Assembly: GCA_037975125.1 (NCBI GenBank)
Contig: CM075853.1
Span: 39,269,113 to 39,333,112, forward strand
Source of the DNA: Latrodectus hesperus
Lineage: Eukaryota > Arthropoda > Arachnida > Araneae > Theridiidae
Reading direction: 5' to 3'
Length of the DNA: 64,000 nt
In this document: in pieces, positions 1 to 13,500 of the stretch
Position numbering within the stretch: position 1 is the first letter of the stretch
How the letters are laid out: each line of letters starts with the position of its first letter
The notes under the pieces: model-generated
What the model saw: the letters and a program-made list of their open reading frames with translations, nothing else
Databases searched by the model: none
Told to the model about the DNA's origin: nothing
Position numbers and translations under genes: made by a program

Positions 1-1566
1 AACTATGTTTGTGTTTCGAATCCCTTATGTCTCCTTTACACTTCACTTTTTGGAGTAATTAATTTTCTATCGAATGAGGATATATTTTTCAATAATTTAA
101 TGCAGTATATTCGATTTTTTTTTAAATTTTGATTTCATAAATAATGGGGGAAACTTGAAATGCATGTGCATATGTTTATGAAGGATGTTGTCTAAAATTA
201 TTGACCAAGATTTACAATATAGATTAAACCTAAGAATTCTGGGAGTTTTATACATAAGAAAATACTAGTCCAGAAATTCTAAGGCTATCTTAAGGGACAA
301 CATAGTCCACAAATATATATGTACTTATCTAATAACATTCAAAATACTCTCTGAAATCAGCTTGAATTGGTTGTCTCTTTTCTTAGTACCTGATTGCTCA
401 TATGAGATTAGTTATTTGTGAAAAAATAAAATCTTAATATACCAGTTGAAAGTGCTATAAAAATGACAGAATTAAGTTCTCTCTCTGAATATTTTGTAAA
501 TGATACATTAAGGTTTATATTTACCAAAGACTTAAAATTAACTTGTTTTCCATATTGATTTGTGAAAAATTTAGATCACAAATTATTATTGATGATTAAT
601 TTTTGAATATTTCTTCTTGAGAAAGTGAAATGCTCATTATTTATAATCAAAAATCACCAAAATAGGTTCTATTATATGTTGTGAATTTATTTTGAAAGGG
701 AGGAAGGAATTATTATTTCTTCAATAAAAATTTTCCCATTTTTACTGTTTAAAATTTTTATAAATTTTGTTTTGGCTACAGAATTATATTTAATATTAAT
801 TTTATCACTTATACAATATTACTGATTAAATAAGTAAATTGAGTTGTAAAAATATTTCTTTCTTGATCTACTAATTTATCTAAATTATCCTGTCAAAATA
901 CATATACAAATTCTGTTTCCAGCTGCTAAGATTGTACTCAAACTATTATATTATATTTTTCAAAAGTTTTATACTGAAGAAATATGTCAACTTATTCTTT
1001 CAACACAACAGAAAGGTATGATGCAACAAGTGTTTCAAATGTTTGAAAAAAAAATTGAATTATATACAATCTATAATTTTATCAAACCTCTTACAAAGGT
1101 TTCAATTATGATCTTGCCATTTTCGACAGATACTTTCATCCATGTGTCAAATAATGCATGGATCTTTCTGTATACAGAACTCTAAAACTGCATAGTTGTT
1201 ATTTGAATTATTTTGACCTGAAATTTTTATAGCTACCCATATAAATTTAATGCAATTTTAATTTGGTTTAATGAGTTATTTGGAGGGAAAACAAAGATTC
1301 AATCTAATTTAATGAAAAATCTGTGATTTCCTATAACTAAACAGTGAGATGCATATGGAGGTAAACTATATATTCTTTAAGATTTTATTTATAAAGAATG
1401 TTTATTTAGTATACATATGGAGTAGGTGTAATTAATTGGAAATTAGAAATTAAATAAACATACTATTTAATCTGTAAATTCAAAAATTATAAAATTTTAT
1501 TCCTTTATATAAATATTCTAAATATGTAGAATAATAAATTAAAATATTTTTAATTTTTAAAAAATT

Positions 1567-1653
<87 letters not shown>

Positions 1654-4600
1654 CCATATATGTGTGACCAAGAGAAGAAGGTTGCTTTTTGGGTAAAATC
1701 AAAACTACGATTTTTTTTAATTATGAAATAATAATTTCCACATTGAAATTTAGAAAAACATGATTCATTCATAAAAACTATATAGAGAACTCTATAAAAT
1801 AAAATAAAATATAGAACTCTACAAAAAGTATAGAAATTTATCCCCTAAAAAATGATTTTGATTGCATAATATTAAAACATATTTCATTAAAACAAATATG
1901 ACATTAAAACAACATTAAAACATAATATGCTTGATTTTACTCATCATTTATGATTGCAACATATATGGTATATCTATGAAAGAGACTAATTTATTTCTTT
2001 TGCAAATATATATTCTATCGTTCCCATAATTTTTGGGAACAAAAAGGAAGTAAACTTGAAACAGTTTTGTTTCAAATAAAAGATGTTACAATGAATAAAA
2101 TCAAGTCAATTTATTTTATTACAGGGTTTTTATGCTTCTAAAAAGTTATAATTAAAATGAAAAATATCATTTCATAAACATCATTGTTTGAACTTTCACT
2201 TGTTAAGCAATTTTATTATTAGTACAGTGCAGAATTGCAGCTCTTTCCTAATCTAATTTGTAATTTCATTATTCTCTCAAATATGTTATTTTAGCAAGTT
2301 TTTTTAATGGAATACAAAAATATTATTTTATTATTCCATTATAAAATAATAATTATTTTACAAAATATTATATATATTATTTTTTATTCCATTAAAAAAG
2401 CTTTAAATGAGTTTAAAATGTTGTATGATCTTGATGTTATTGTGAGTTAATTTTTTTAACTTTACAATTTATCGTCACCTGTCATTGTTTCTGTTAGATC
2501 TTTTTTTGACAATTACTATTTTATCATCAATTCAAGTTTACTGAATGATTTTTAAAATTGAGTATCTATAATTCAACTGTATGATCAATGGTTTGTAAAA
2601 TAAAGAAAATTTCTGCATTATACTTTCTTTTTGGAAACATTTTTAATAATATTTTTTCATTTTTATTTTTGGGATTTTTTTGTTATTGCTAATATTACTT
2701 TATTAAAAGTGTTAAAAGAAACATTACTTTTTAAAATAAGTATTTATTTAAGAAATATTTCATTAAAATATTGTTCAATCTTTTTATTTTTTTAATATTA
2801 TAATAACTTAATATTTTGCTTTTGAGGGAAACGATATAATTGCTTATATGAGAAGGAATTTTTTTCCCTTCTCAGTTAAGCAAAATCAAATTATTACATC
2901 AATAATAAATTTTAAAAAGTGAATACAGTGATAAAAAATTTTATCAATAATAAATAAGCTTTTCAAATTTGAATAAAATTTTTCAGGATTTTTGTTTAAA
3001 AATCATTAACAATTTTATTTTAATAAATTTATAAAGTTATGTTATTTTTTTATTCTGATGAAAATGAGCTTATATATTTTTTAAATTTTATTATTGTCTT
3101 ATTTATAATGTAAAAATTTCTCTGAATAATTTAAACATCTTTTTATTTCAAGCATCTGTAGATGAGTACATAAAAAGTAACAGTAAATATTTTTTATTTA
3201 CCATGTATTTTTATCTATTTGTCAAGAGATATTTGAAATATTTTATTGCAAAATTTAGTTATAACATGTATTAGGTATAAGTTCACTTAAAAATGTTTTG
3301 AATTTAAGCATGTAAATTATTGCAAAAAATTTAATACAAGAGAAGGAAAATATATAAATTAAGAGAAAATTAACAATTTCATTTAAACAATATTTTCGAT
3401 TTGGAATTCAAATTAACAAAATGTTCTTGAAAAATTTTCAATATTCTTTTCATGCATTGATCTCTCTTCACTATTAAATTTCTCTTTACCTTCCATCTTT
3501 TATCACCATTTTTTAATACTTTTAAAACAAATATTTTTCTTGTATTTTACAGTACTTTTCAATACGTCTAGTTAAGTCAAAATAAACACGTTTATTAGAA
3601 GATTTCTTAAAAAAAGATACTTTCCAGAATTATAGTGTGTATACATAATTGTACTGATAATTTCTTATAATATAAATCATTATTTTTAGTTAAATAGAAA
3701 CTGAAATATTATTTATTATTTTTCTTATTCAAGTGAACAAAATTAATCACAAAATGTTTGTTATTATCACTATGGGAAAGACAAGCAAGAGAGTTGTAAA
3801 AATATTTTTTTACTGAAATCTTGAATTTACTTTGTATATTTATATAATTCCTTTTGTGACTAATTATTCACTGTAATGCAAGTACTTTGATTAGCATATT
3901 TGAGGAAATATATAGTTCGAATTTCAAAAATGCATGCAATCTGAATTTCCTCTTTATCTCAATTCAAAATCAAGCTTGATATTATTATTATTTACTTTTT
4001 GAAAGTTTGATATTTTTTTCATAAATTGATTATTATATTTGAAAACTTTAATGCATCTGTATAAAATTTAGTCTGTTGATATTTAATGAGTAAAGTGGGA
4101 ACATATTGAAAAATCATGTATGAAGGAAGTATCATTAAATTGTCTTAAAGGAATTTAAAAATCAAAATTTGTAAGATAAAAGCAAAAATTACATAAACGA
4201 ATTTACATTTTTTTAATGTTTTTTCTTTCTTTTGATAATAAAAATTAATTTTATTGCCATGGCTTGTAAATTTATGTTAGATTTCAATAGAATATAAAAA
4301 AAAATCATTTTTTGTTTTAATTCAAGGAATAATGTTGATTTTTTCATTAATTAAAATTTAGAAAAATCATGGTTAAAATATTTCATGTGTTAAAATTAAA
4401 AACATGTTTATGCTATTTTATGCTCAAGATATCTTATGTTTTCCATTAAGTGCTAGATGTAAAAGTATGCCAAATAGCACTTTATTGAACTGATATATTT
4501 GTCTCTAAATTTTCAGGCACTTTTAAATAATATCAGTCTAGTTATTTGTTATATATCTCCAGCTGTAAGGAATACTTATAAGTAAAACAACTAAGAATAT

Positions 4601-5719
4601 TTAATAATTCTTTAATAGATCTGTTAGCGTATTTTATGATATTTTATTAGAAGAGGCGAGCAACTGAGATTAGCTGTGGACAACTAAAATATTTTTTTAA
4701 TAAAAAGATTTCTTAAATGGTTAAAAAATTTCTTAAAATTTTCAGCTTTTGAAGTTGTTTAGGAATTATATTGAGATGAAATTATAAATGTTTAGTTTCA
4801 GATTAAATATATTTTATACTTAGCATCAAAATGCAAAATTTGACATCAATAGCTATAGCTAACAACAGTTTTCAAAACTGTTAAATTTTTTAATTTAATT
4901 TTTTTATTTCACCTAATTATTAGGTTATTGATTAATATAAAATTACTCATATTATATTGCAAATTTAATATTTGCCCTTTGGATTTTACTTATCCTCTGG
5001 ACAATAGAAGATAAGTAAAATTTCCTAAAGGAGTAAATTTTGAAAGTTTTAACATTTATTATATTACTTATGGTAGTTAATTAAATTATTTCTTTTCTTT
5101 TATTTTTAAGAATATATTTCTTATCAGTTTTCATAATATTCATTATCTAATATTTTATAGTGCAAAACAATTTAAATATTATTAAAATCAACTGCTTGTA
5201 TTTTTAAAAAATTATTGAAAACTGTTGTGTTATTTTAATTTTAATATAAATTGTCTTACCATGCAATTTCTTCTAAAAAATTTTTTAAGGAATTGTATGG
5301 TAGGATAATTATATATATGGTAGGACAAATGTTAATTTATGGAAAAAATAATTTATAAATTAAGATTTATGACAATTAACATTTCAATAATTTTTGGACT
5401 TAATAATGTAAAGCTATGAAATTTAAGTGATATAAATAGCATTTCAAAATTTTCTATTTTCTGCATGTAAATTGAATCAAGAATTTGGGGGAAAATTTGA
5501 CTTCATTAATTATTGTTAAATTTGGTAGCCAATTTCTCCAACCATAACTTCATAGTCCCCAATAAAAATATTTTACAACAATAATGACTAAAACATATTT
5601 AAAATATAAATCCAATTGATTTTGGACTGTTTTCTAACAGTCATCATTTGAAGTAAAATCATTTGAAGTTTTTCATTTGACAAGCAAAATATTGCACACA
5701 TAAATAGCAACTGTATACA
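1..5719. other. AT-rich DNA with no recognised gene
   Basis: I see no open frame or protein similarity here. The stretch precedes the first recognised Ih/HCN exon, so it is probably intron or upstream DNA of that gene, but no S1-S4 exon could be read from it. It holds one long AT microsatellite (listed separately) and many short A/T runs. Confidence 0.6.
1569..1649. repeat. (AT)n microsatellite
   Basis: About 40 uninterrupted AT units. It creates spurious Tyr-Ile repeat frames on the reverse strand that should not be taken as genes. Confidence 0.95.
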
Positions 5720-5900
5720 TACCCAAACGAGTGTCGAAGATGCTGGAGAGTGCCCGCCGGTATCAATAATGAATTACACTGTTTAGTGATTATGCAATAT
5801 TTCCATAGATGGATGGCATTGCAACATTCACCCACACTGTCGGCCTCTACAGGTATCTTATAGGTAATTGTGGAGAACCATGTGCCTCCAAGGTGAGTTC
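5720..5900. other. GC-richer island ending in a donor-like site, unidentified
   Basis: About 180 bases stand out from the AT-rich surroundings by base composition. The island ends at CAAG|GTGAGT, a good splice-donor match near 5893, and lies about 430 bases before the exon that starts S5, where an S4 exon would be expected. No frame gives the regularly spaced Arg/Lys of an S4 helix, and the reverse strand also has an open frame across it. It could be an exon of another transcript, a decayed exon or a repeat fragment. I cannot name it. Confidence 0.35.
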
Positions 5901-6321
5901 ATTATTTTATTGACTTATCAAACATTTTATTATATTACATACATTGAATCTCTAATAGTAATTTGGCGACCACATATTGTGAGTAATGAGATCTCGCCTA
6001 AACATTTTATTTCTGAAATATTTCCATTAATTGCTATTACTGGGAAAGGTATTTGGGAGGGAAACCATTTAAAAATTTTATTTCTCAATTTTCATTTTTT
6101 ATTACATAACTATATAAACTAGCAAATACATAATTTATACACTTTTGTGGTTAATTTTAAAACTTTAGTTTGAAATGAAGCGTTATTATTTCTTTATGAA
6201 TCTGAAATACATTCCTTATTTTGAGAGAGTTATATTTATGTAATTTAGTTTGCAATTAAATTTGATAATTCTAAGATGTTCAAATGATTTTTTCCCAATT
6301 TATTTGTTTTTATCCTTTTAG
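5901..6321. other. Intronic AT-rich sequence before the S5 exon
   Basis: No coding signal seen. The stretch ends in a pyrimidine-rich tract and AG acceptor directly before the S5 exon. A short open frame crossing 5868-6122 has no recognisable content and overlaps the donor-like site, so I do not treat it as a gene. Confidence 0.5.
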
Positions 6322-6471
6322 TTCCTGAATATGGCAAGTGTGTTCATGAAAATATTTAATCTAATATGTATGATGCTTTTAATTGGTCATTGGAGTGGTT
6401 GCCTTCAATTTCTTGTGCCAATGTTACAAGGATTTCCACCCAATTCATGGGTTGCCATCAACGAACTACAG
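6322..6471 (+). CDS. Ih: Ih/HCN exon: S5 helix and turret
   Basis: Fifty codons between TTTTAG|TTC and CAG|GTAGTG, phase 0 at both ends. It reads [19 protein letters not shown] followed by [19 protein letters not shown]. This is the end of the S4-S5 linker, S5, and the extracellular turret leading to the pore. The donor GTAGTG is weaker than consensus, but the next exon continues in frame into the expected pore-helix sequence. Confidence 0.92.
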
Positions 6472-9400
6472 GTAGTGTCTTAACATCTGGATGATTTTAG
6501 ATTTGTTGTTTCAGAGATTCAAGTGCAATTGAATTTTTATCCTTTGTGCAAGCAGAAAACTGATTTCAGTGTTAATTTGTAATAAATATTTTTAAAATAT
6601 ATACAATAATACTTAATTTAACTTCAAGAAAAATAGTAAATATTATAATATAATAATTTAATATGTAATATTTTTATTAAATATTAAGTTATGTAGTACT
6701 TAAAGTCTTTTAAAAAGAAGCTTTGACTCGTACTTTTAAATAAGATTAAACAAATATTGATGATTATTAAAATAACAAATATTGATCCCTTGAAATTGAT
6801 GTATTATGATTGGGGTTCACACTGGAAATTTTTATTAAGAGTAATTAGAGAACTATAATATGGAATTGTTTCACAATGAGTTGAATAAGGTGTTTAGCAA
6901 TAAGAAAAAGTTTTTGGTCATGTGCACCTGTTACTACTATGGGTCATATCCTTGTTTTGTTAACAGTTTCATTTTATATATTATTATTTTACTACAACTG
7001 GTTTTTAAATTTGTTAATTTCTTTATAATCAATTGGAAACAAGTTAAAAGTAAAATTTGTTGTAATTAAAAACCAAAATACTTTTTTTACATTTTTTAAA
7101 AGTTATATTTAATTTTGAGTACTTTTATTAAGATATATTGAATCTATTCATCTCAATGATTATTAATCAATAAACATTAAATCAATAAACATTAATCAAT
7201 AAACATTAAAATAATTATTAATCAATAAACATTAAAATGATGAAACTATAGCATTTATAAATATTAAAAATTTAAGTGGATACATATTATAAAAACATTT
7301 TTTAATGTATCTACTAATTAAAGTTCATAAAATTTTTAAAGCATTTAAAAAGAAATAAAATTTTTATGACTTTTGTTGTGAATAATATAATTAAAAATGG
7401 TATTTTATAATATTGCTAATGATAATGATTTGTTTTGTCTCCCTCTCTATCTCATAATTTTAAATACTTGTTCATTAAATACTTTTAATATTGCTTTATT
7501 ATTTATACATTTGATGCTAATAATTTAACAACTTATTTGCTATTTTAAAATAATAAGTTATGATGCAAATAAACTTTATTGATATTCAATATTTTTCTAT
7601 ATAATTTGTATCTTATTTAGTGATTGTTTCATTTTGTATCTGTGTCATTTTTTTAAAAATACTTCTCTTGAAATATTTTGTTAATGATAATTTTTGTTGA
7701 ACAATTAGAGATGATAATTTATAAATTTAATAAATAATTAAATTCATGATGGAGAATTTTAATTAGTTTCTCAAGAATATTAATTTTGAGCATCAAGATA
7801 TTATTGTATAATATTATTACTGAAAGAGCAAATATTATTGTTCAATTTAATATAATATAGTTTTTAATTGAAGAACTATCCAAAAAACATTAAACAATTC
7901 AAATATACCTTAATCAAAAAAAATCACATTCAAATTAAATGGAAGGAGAAAATCTAATAAAATCATCAATTCTTTATAATTAACATCTTGTCTGTTTATC
8001 TATATATTCTTGCCTAATCATTATTTATATTCATTTTAACAGTTTATCACCTAATATGTTAACTGTTACAATTTGGATATAGTTAACTATATTGATTATT
8101 GTATTGTTTTGACTGTGTATTATTTTTTTAAATAAATATTTTGTATAATTAATTTTAATATAAACATTTATAGCATGCCTTCTGGTTGGAGCAATACTCT
8201 TGGGCCCTGTTTAAGGCTATGTCTCATATGCTATGCATTGGCTATGGGAGGTTCCCACCTCAGAGTCTGACAGATATGTGGCTTACATTGCTCAGTATGA
8301 TCAGTGGAGCTACTTGCTATGCACTTTTTCTAGGGCATACAACAAATCTTATCCAATCTTTGGACTCCTCTAGAAGACAGTATAGGGAAAAAGTAAGTGT
8401 TTCTATAATATATTGAGTTTGAAATTTTGCTAATTTGCTTTTTTAATGCCTATTTTATTAATAATTCTAATTTCAAATTTAAGACATTAATACTAAGTGA
8501 ATTTGAATATTTTTCTTATTCAATTGTTTATTAATAATATGTTACTTTTTACATCAAAAAGAAGAAAATTTGCATTGCATCCTAAATTTTATTGTAGGTG
8601 AAATGTAAATTCTGTGAAATTTTGAACTTTAAAACTCTTGTTTTTTTTTCTATTACCAGGGCATTACTTTTTGGAACGTAAATTTCATAAGCTTTCAGTA
8701 TGAACTGAAACGGTGAATTATAAATTATCTTTAATTTTTTTCGCCAAATTTGTTTCATTAAAGGTAAAGTACGAAATTCACGGAAAATTATGTATTGGTA
8801 TATTGCAATGGAAAATTGAGTATATATTTTTATGCGTTGGATATTCTGTATGCAAAATTTGAATTTTAAATTGAGTAATATTATTAATTGTAAATAAAAA
8901 TATACTAAAATTGTTGAAGGGATTTTGTTGTTTTATTACTCAAGATGCAAATGCACGAGTCCATGAGTCTTCAAAAATTCCTAAACAAAAAGGGGACTGT
9001 TAAAAAAATTAATCTTATCTGAATCTGTATAGGTTAATATGTGATTACAGAATATGACTAAAAGTGCCTGTACAGTTGCATTGCTGCAATTTAGATAAGT
9101 CTTTTGAATGGATCTTGATCACATAAGTATTATTATTATTGTTATTTTTAAAGATAAAATTGGGCATTTTTTACATTTGAGTATTTAAAGGTCTTTATGT
9201 GTTTAATAACCTCTCATATAAATTAATATAAACCAATTAAGTGTTATTTGGACAAAAATAGATGTTTTTTGTGTATATATGTGTGTCTTTCAGTCAAAAT
9301 AATTGACCTATAAATAAAAATGGCATTTAAGAATGCACTTCATAAGCTTTAAAGTATAGTCTTAGCTACCAACTTCCTTAAATTTAGAAAGTGTACATCA

Positions 9401-10500
9401 TAGTAGTATAAGACAGTTTTGTTCTAGAATTTCATGTTATGTCTGGGATTTTTCTCAAAAGCATAAAATGTCTGACATCACAGACTTTTAAAGAGGCTAA
9501 ATTGTTGAAGACCAACCAGCTGAAGCAACTATAACCAAAATATCCCTGATTTTATATATTTTTAGAGGTGCAATATTTAAAGTCATCAGAGCATGAACCC
9601 TCTATAGTAAAGCAAAACATTGGGCAAAAGGGAAACTTGAATGAAGAAGAATAATCCGTATTGAAACAGTTAATGAAGGTTGAGATGAAGACAATTGCAA
9701 GAAAATAGTCACAAAGTTCAAACAGTGTAGCATTCTTAAAAACGAAAGTGAGAAGAACACTATAAGTTTGAGACGATAAGAATGTTTACAAACATAACAA
9801 TATGATGATGTCAATACATGTATGTATGTATAAGTGTGTCCTCCCATTTTTGAATAAAATAATTATTACACTCTGGCTGCTTCAATGAACATTACTATAA
9901 AATACACGTCAAACAGTATTAGTATAAACAAGTGTAAATAATTATAATTAGAGGCCCATTCATAAACAAAACATTCGTGGCAAAAAAAAAAAAACAATTT
10001 CTAATCCACTTATCACAGATTATAATACCAAACATCTACTACAGTAGTCCCTCAATCGCAAAACTTCATCGATTGATAATTAGATAACAAGCATATAGGT
10101 CAAATGAATCATTTTTCACACTTTTTCCTATAATAGGATGGATACATTGTTGAAAAATACCTGCACAACTGGTAAATGTCTCATCCCACAACTCCCAAAC
10201 ATTGTAGGTTTATTGTGATATGGACCACTGTATCATGGTTTCCTGCTGACTCTGTTGCAATTTTAAAAAGGAGGAGCACTGGGTGTTTTAGGTGATCAAC
10301 TCCATGATGTTATACAAACTTTACTTAACAAGGATGTGAAATTTTCCAGGATAATAATGCTCCGGTTTATGCATGTGGTTGTCCATTCATGGTTTGATAA
10401 AGAATGGTATAATACTCCTCTAAACTCTATGTTATATTAGTAAAGTATTCCTTATAAATCTAGATTTTTTTACTTTAATAATCATCTCTTACTCTCTTCA

Positions 10501-10581
<81 letters not shown>

Positions 10582-13500
10582 AAATATATATATATATGGA
10601 AATATAAAAATGTATTTTCACATAAAATATTTAGCTCATTATAATTTGAGGAACTTCTTTTAACTAATTAATTATGTAAATATTCTGGTAAAAAGTTACT
10701 CAGTTAAAATTCTTGGTGGAAAAATATTTTGTTATGCAAAGCGTTTTATCTCCTATTTTCTTACAAGCACATGCTTTTAAGTTATTTATATTTGTCTAAA
10801 ACCTGAAAAAAAACTATAAATACATGTACCCTTTGAGATTTAAACTGATTGAGAAGTATTTATATTTTTCAGTTTACATTGCCTAAGAATATGAGAAAAT
10901 CTTCAGTTACATTTTTCAGAGGATTTTTTAGGAAAATCTAATTATCCTTCTACCTTTTTTGAAAGAAAATGATATTCCAAAAAATATGTTACCAAAAGTA
11001 TTTATCTTTACTTACTTGTCTATCAACTTTTTGTTAATGGTTCTGATGTTATCTTTATGACATGAAAAAATATTTTGACTGTTAAATGATTTGAAGAATT
11101 TTTTCCTTGCCAGATTGGGGCTATATGTTGATGGTAACATTGTAAAGCAATATTCTCTATCAGTGAATATTTTAAATATCTTATTTCTGAGGCTGATATT
11201 TTGCTGGTCTTTCAAAAGCTAACAATTTTTATTAGAATTTTTTGTCAGTTTATTTCATTTTAATTTGCCTTTAAATAACAAGAAGTCTTGCCTTTTTTTT
11301 CTATCTTTGAGCTGTGTAAGTATGTTTACTTGAAAAGTATATTTTGTTATATGTTTTGAAATACAACTGAAAAGTAAATGTGTGATATTTATACCATCAG
11401 CATGTTTTTTATTCAAAAATATTTTGTTCTGTGATGAAATTAATTTTATTTAGCAAAACATTTTATAATGATAAAGTTTTATTTTTCATTTAAAACCTGC
11501 ATCACAATACATAAAAATAAAATACAAATAAAAAATAATTTTCAATTCATGTCTGAGCTAAACTGCACAAGATTAACACATCATCTGTCCCAAAATTCAC
11601 TGTGTATTGTCTATATTGAAAAACTATCATCTCTCAAGAAAGGAAATATGCTGTTATTTACTGTACTAAATTTTCATTTGTAAATTATAATAGCTATATA
11701 TAGCCATCAATATAGTATAAATTGAAGCATTATTCATTTGGCAGAAAAGAATACAATTCTTTTCTCATTTTTCATTGCCTAGTTGTAAAGTTCGTGATTG
11801 TAATAAAATCTTATGTTCCAGTAAAATAGAAATATCATGAGCTCTTATTAGATGCAATTCATAAAAAAATGGTCATCTAAAAATGTAGGTAAATTAGAGC
11901 TGTCAGGTCTACCCATTTTGCTTCAAAAAATATGCAGATGTTAAATTATTGTCTAAGAATTTACTCATACATTCTTTGCATTTCTTTAAGCTGATAAGGG
12001 AATATTTTAATGTTTACTTATCAACATAAAAAGCATTGTGGCTCTTAAATTATTTATTCAAAGCTGTCTATTTTTTTCCTATTGTTTAGGTATTTCATTT
12101 AAATGAACAGCAATTGTACAGTTTAAATAAATTTAATAGAAACTTTTCTATTTTATTATTAATAATATCAACTATTTGTGTATGTATTAGTTATTTAGAA
12201 TATAAGACCATTCTCTTTAGAAAGAAATATTAGGTCATCACTGTCAAACAACTGAAAGTAAGCTAATGATCTGTATTAATCTCTTGCATTTAAATATTTT
12301 AAATAGAAGTTTTACAGTTATTTTTAGTCTTTCTTCCCATCTGACATGAGAAGATATCTTGCATTAATTCTTTTCAGTATTCAGTGGAACATCATAAAAA
12401 TATTTTAAACTTTTTGTATTAAACTATTCATGTGTAGTGTGTTTTGGAATCACATATCCATTATATGATAAATACAAATATGTTTTAAATATTTCTAAAT
12501 TATCATATTTTTCTTAACCAGAGCAAAAGTAAATTACCTTATTTCTTATGTAAATTAGGTTTTATATGAAAAGTTGCATAAATTTTTGTGGCATTAAAAG
12601 AAAATAAAATCAGTGAAGCTTAAAAAGAGTAACATACTTTTTTTATGTTATATTTTACATTATTTCTATGTAAGTTATCAATAATAAAAATTAGTTCAAT
12701 GACTGTTCATTTCATTTAAGCAAACTGCAAAACTAAATTTGATATATTATAAGGAAAATTTTGATTTTTAAAAATATTTTTCTCACATTTTGCACAAATT
12801 GCAACTCTTTACTTTTATAGATCTTTTTTGTGATAAAAGAGGTCTTTTTTGTGATAAAAAGAATTATATTGAACAATGGAAGTTTAAACTCATAATATAT
12901 TATAAAAGCTATTTTATGATCATTTTGAATAATTAGTATTGACTTTTTAATTCTTGTTTCTAGTTAAAGCAAGTTGAAGAATACATGGCTTATAGGAAAT
13001 TGCCAAGACAATTAAGGCACAGAATAACTACCTACTTTGAACACAGATATCAGGGAAAATTCTTCAATGAAGAAGAAATTTTGGGTGAACTTTCTGAAAG
13101 ACTCAGGGAGGTAAATAATATTAACCTGTTATCCATGCATTTGAATGCTTTTTTACCAGATATCATTGCGCATTTATAAAGATGAATGTACCAGTGTTTA
13201 GGATACATATAATAATGTACTGTAAATATCATTTATAAGAAGCATATTTACTTGACAAAAGTTTTTATTTATTTTGAATTTGTGTGAATATCATTCACCT
13301 ATCCATCAATCTTTTAATTGTCTCATCATCTATTTTAAATTATTATAAATATTTCAGTTTATATTTTATTTACATTTTTAAAATACAACTTCCTTCATTG
13401 TAAATTTCATATATATCTTTTCATATCTTGATTGTGTGATTTGTAAAAGGGAAAATATAAATAGAGAAAATACAGAATCTTTCATTTTGATGGCAAAAAA

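Larger units (their letters stand above)
8393..12963 (+). other. Intron (4.6 kb) of Ih/HCN with a transposon relic
   Basis: AT-rich. It contains a decayed Tc1-like transposase, an AT microsatellite and a weak mariner-like fragment, each listed separately. The rest shows nothing identifiable. Confidence 0.85.

Noticed and set aside
1480..1772. Reverse-strand open frames encoding Tyr-Ile repeats (also at 49204-49443)
   Set aside because: They are translations of AT microsatellites, not genes.
5821..5893. S4 exon of Ih/HCN
   Set aside because: No single frame gives the repeated Arg/Lys pattern, and the donor position does not leave the expected QWEE-type ending; kept only as an unidentified island.
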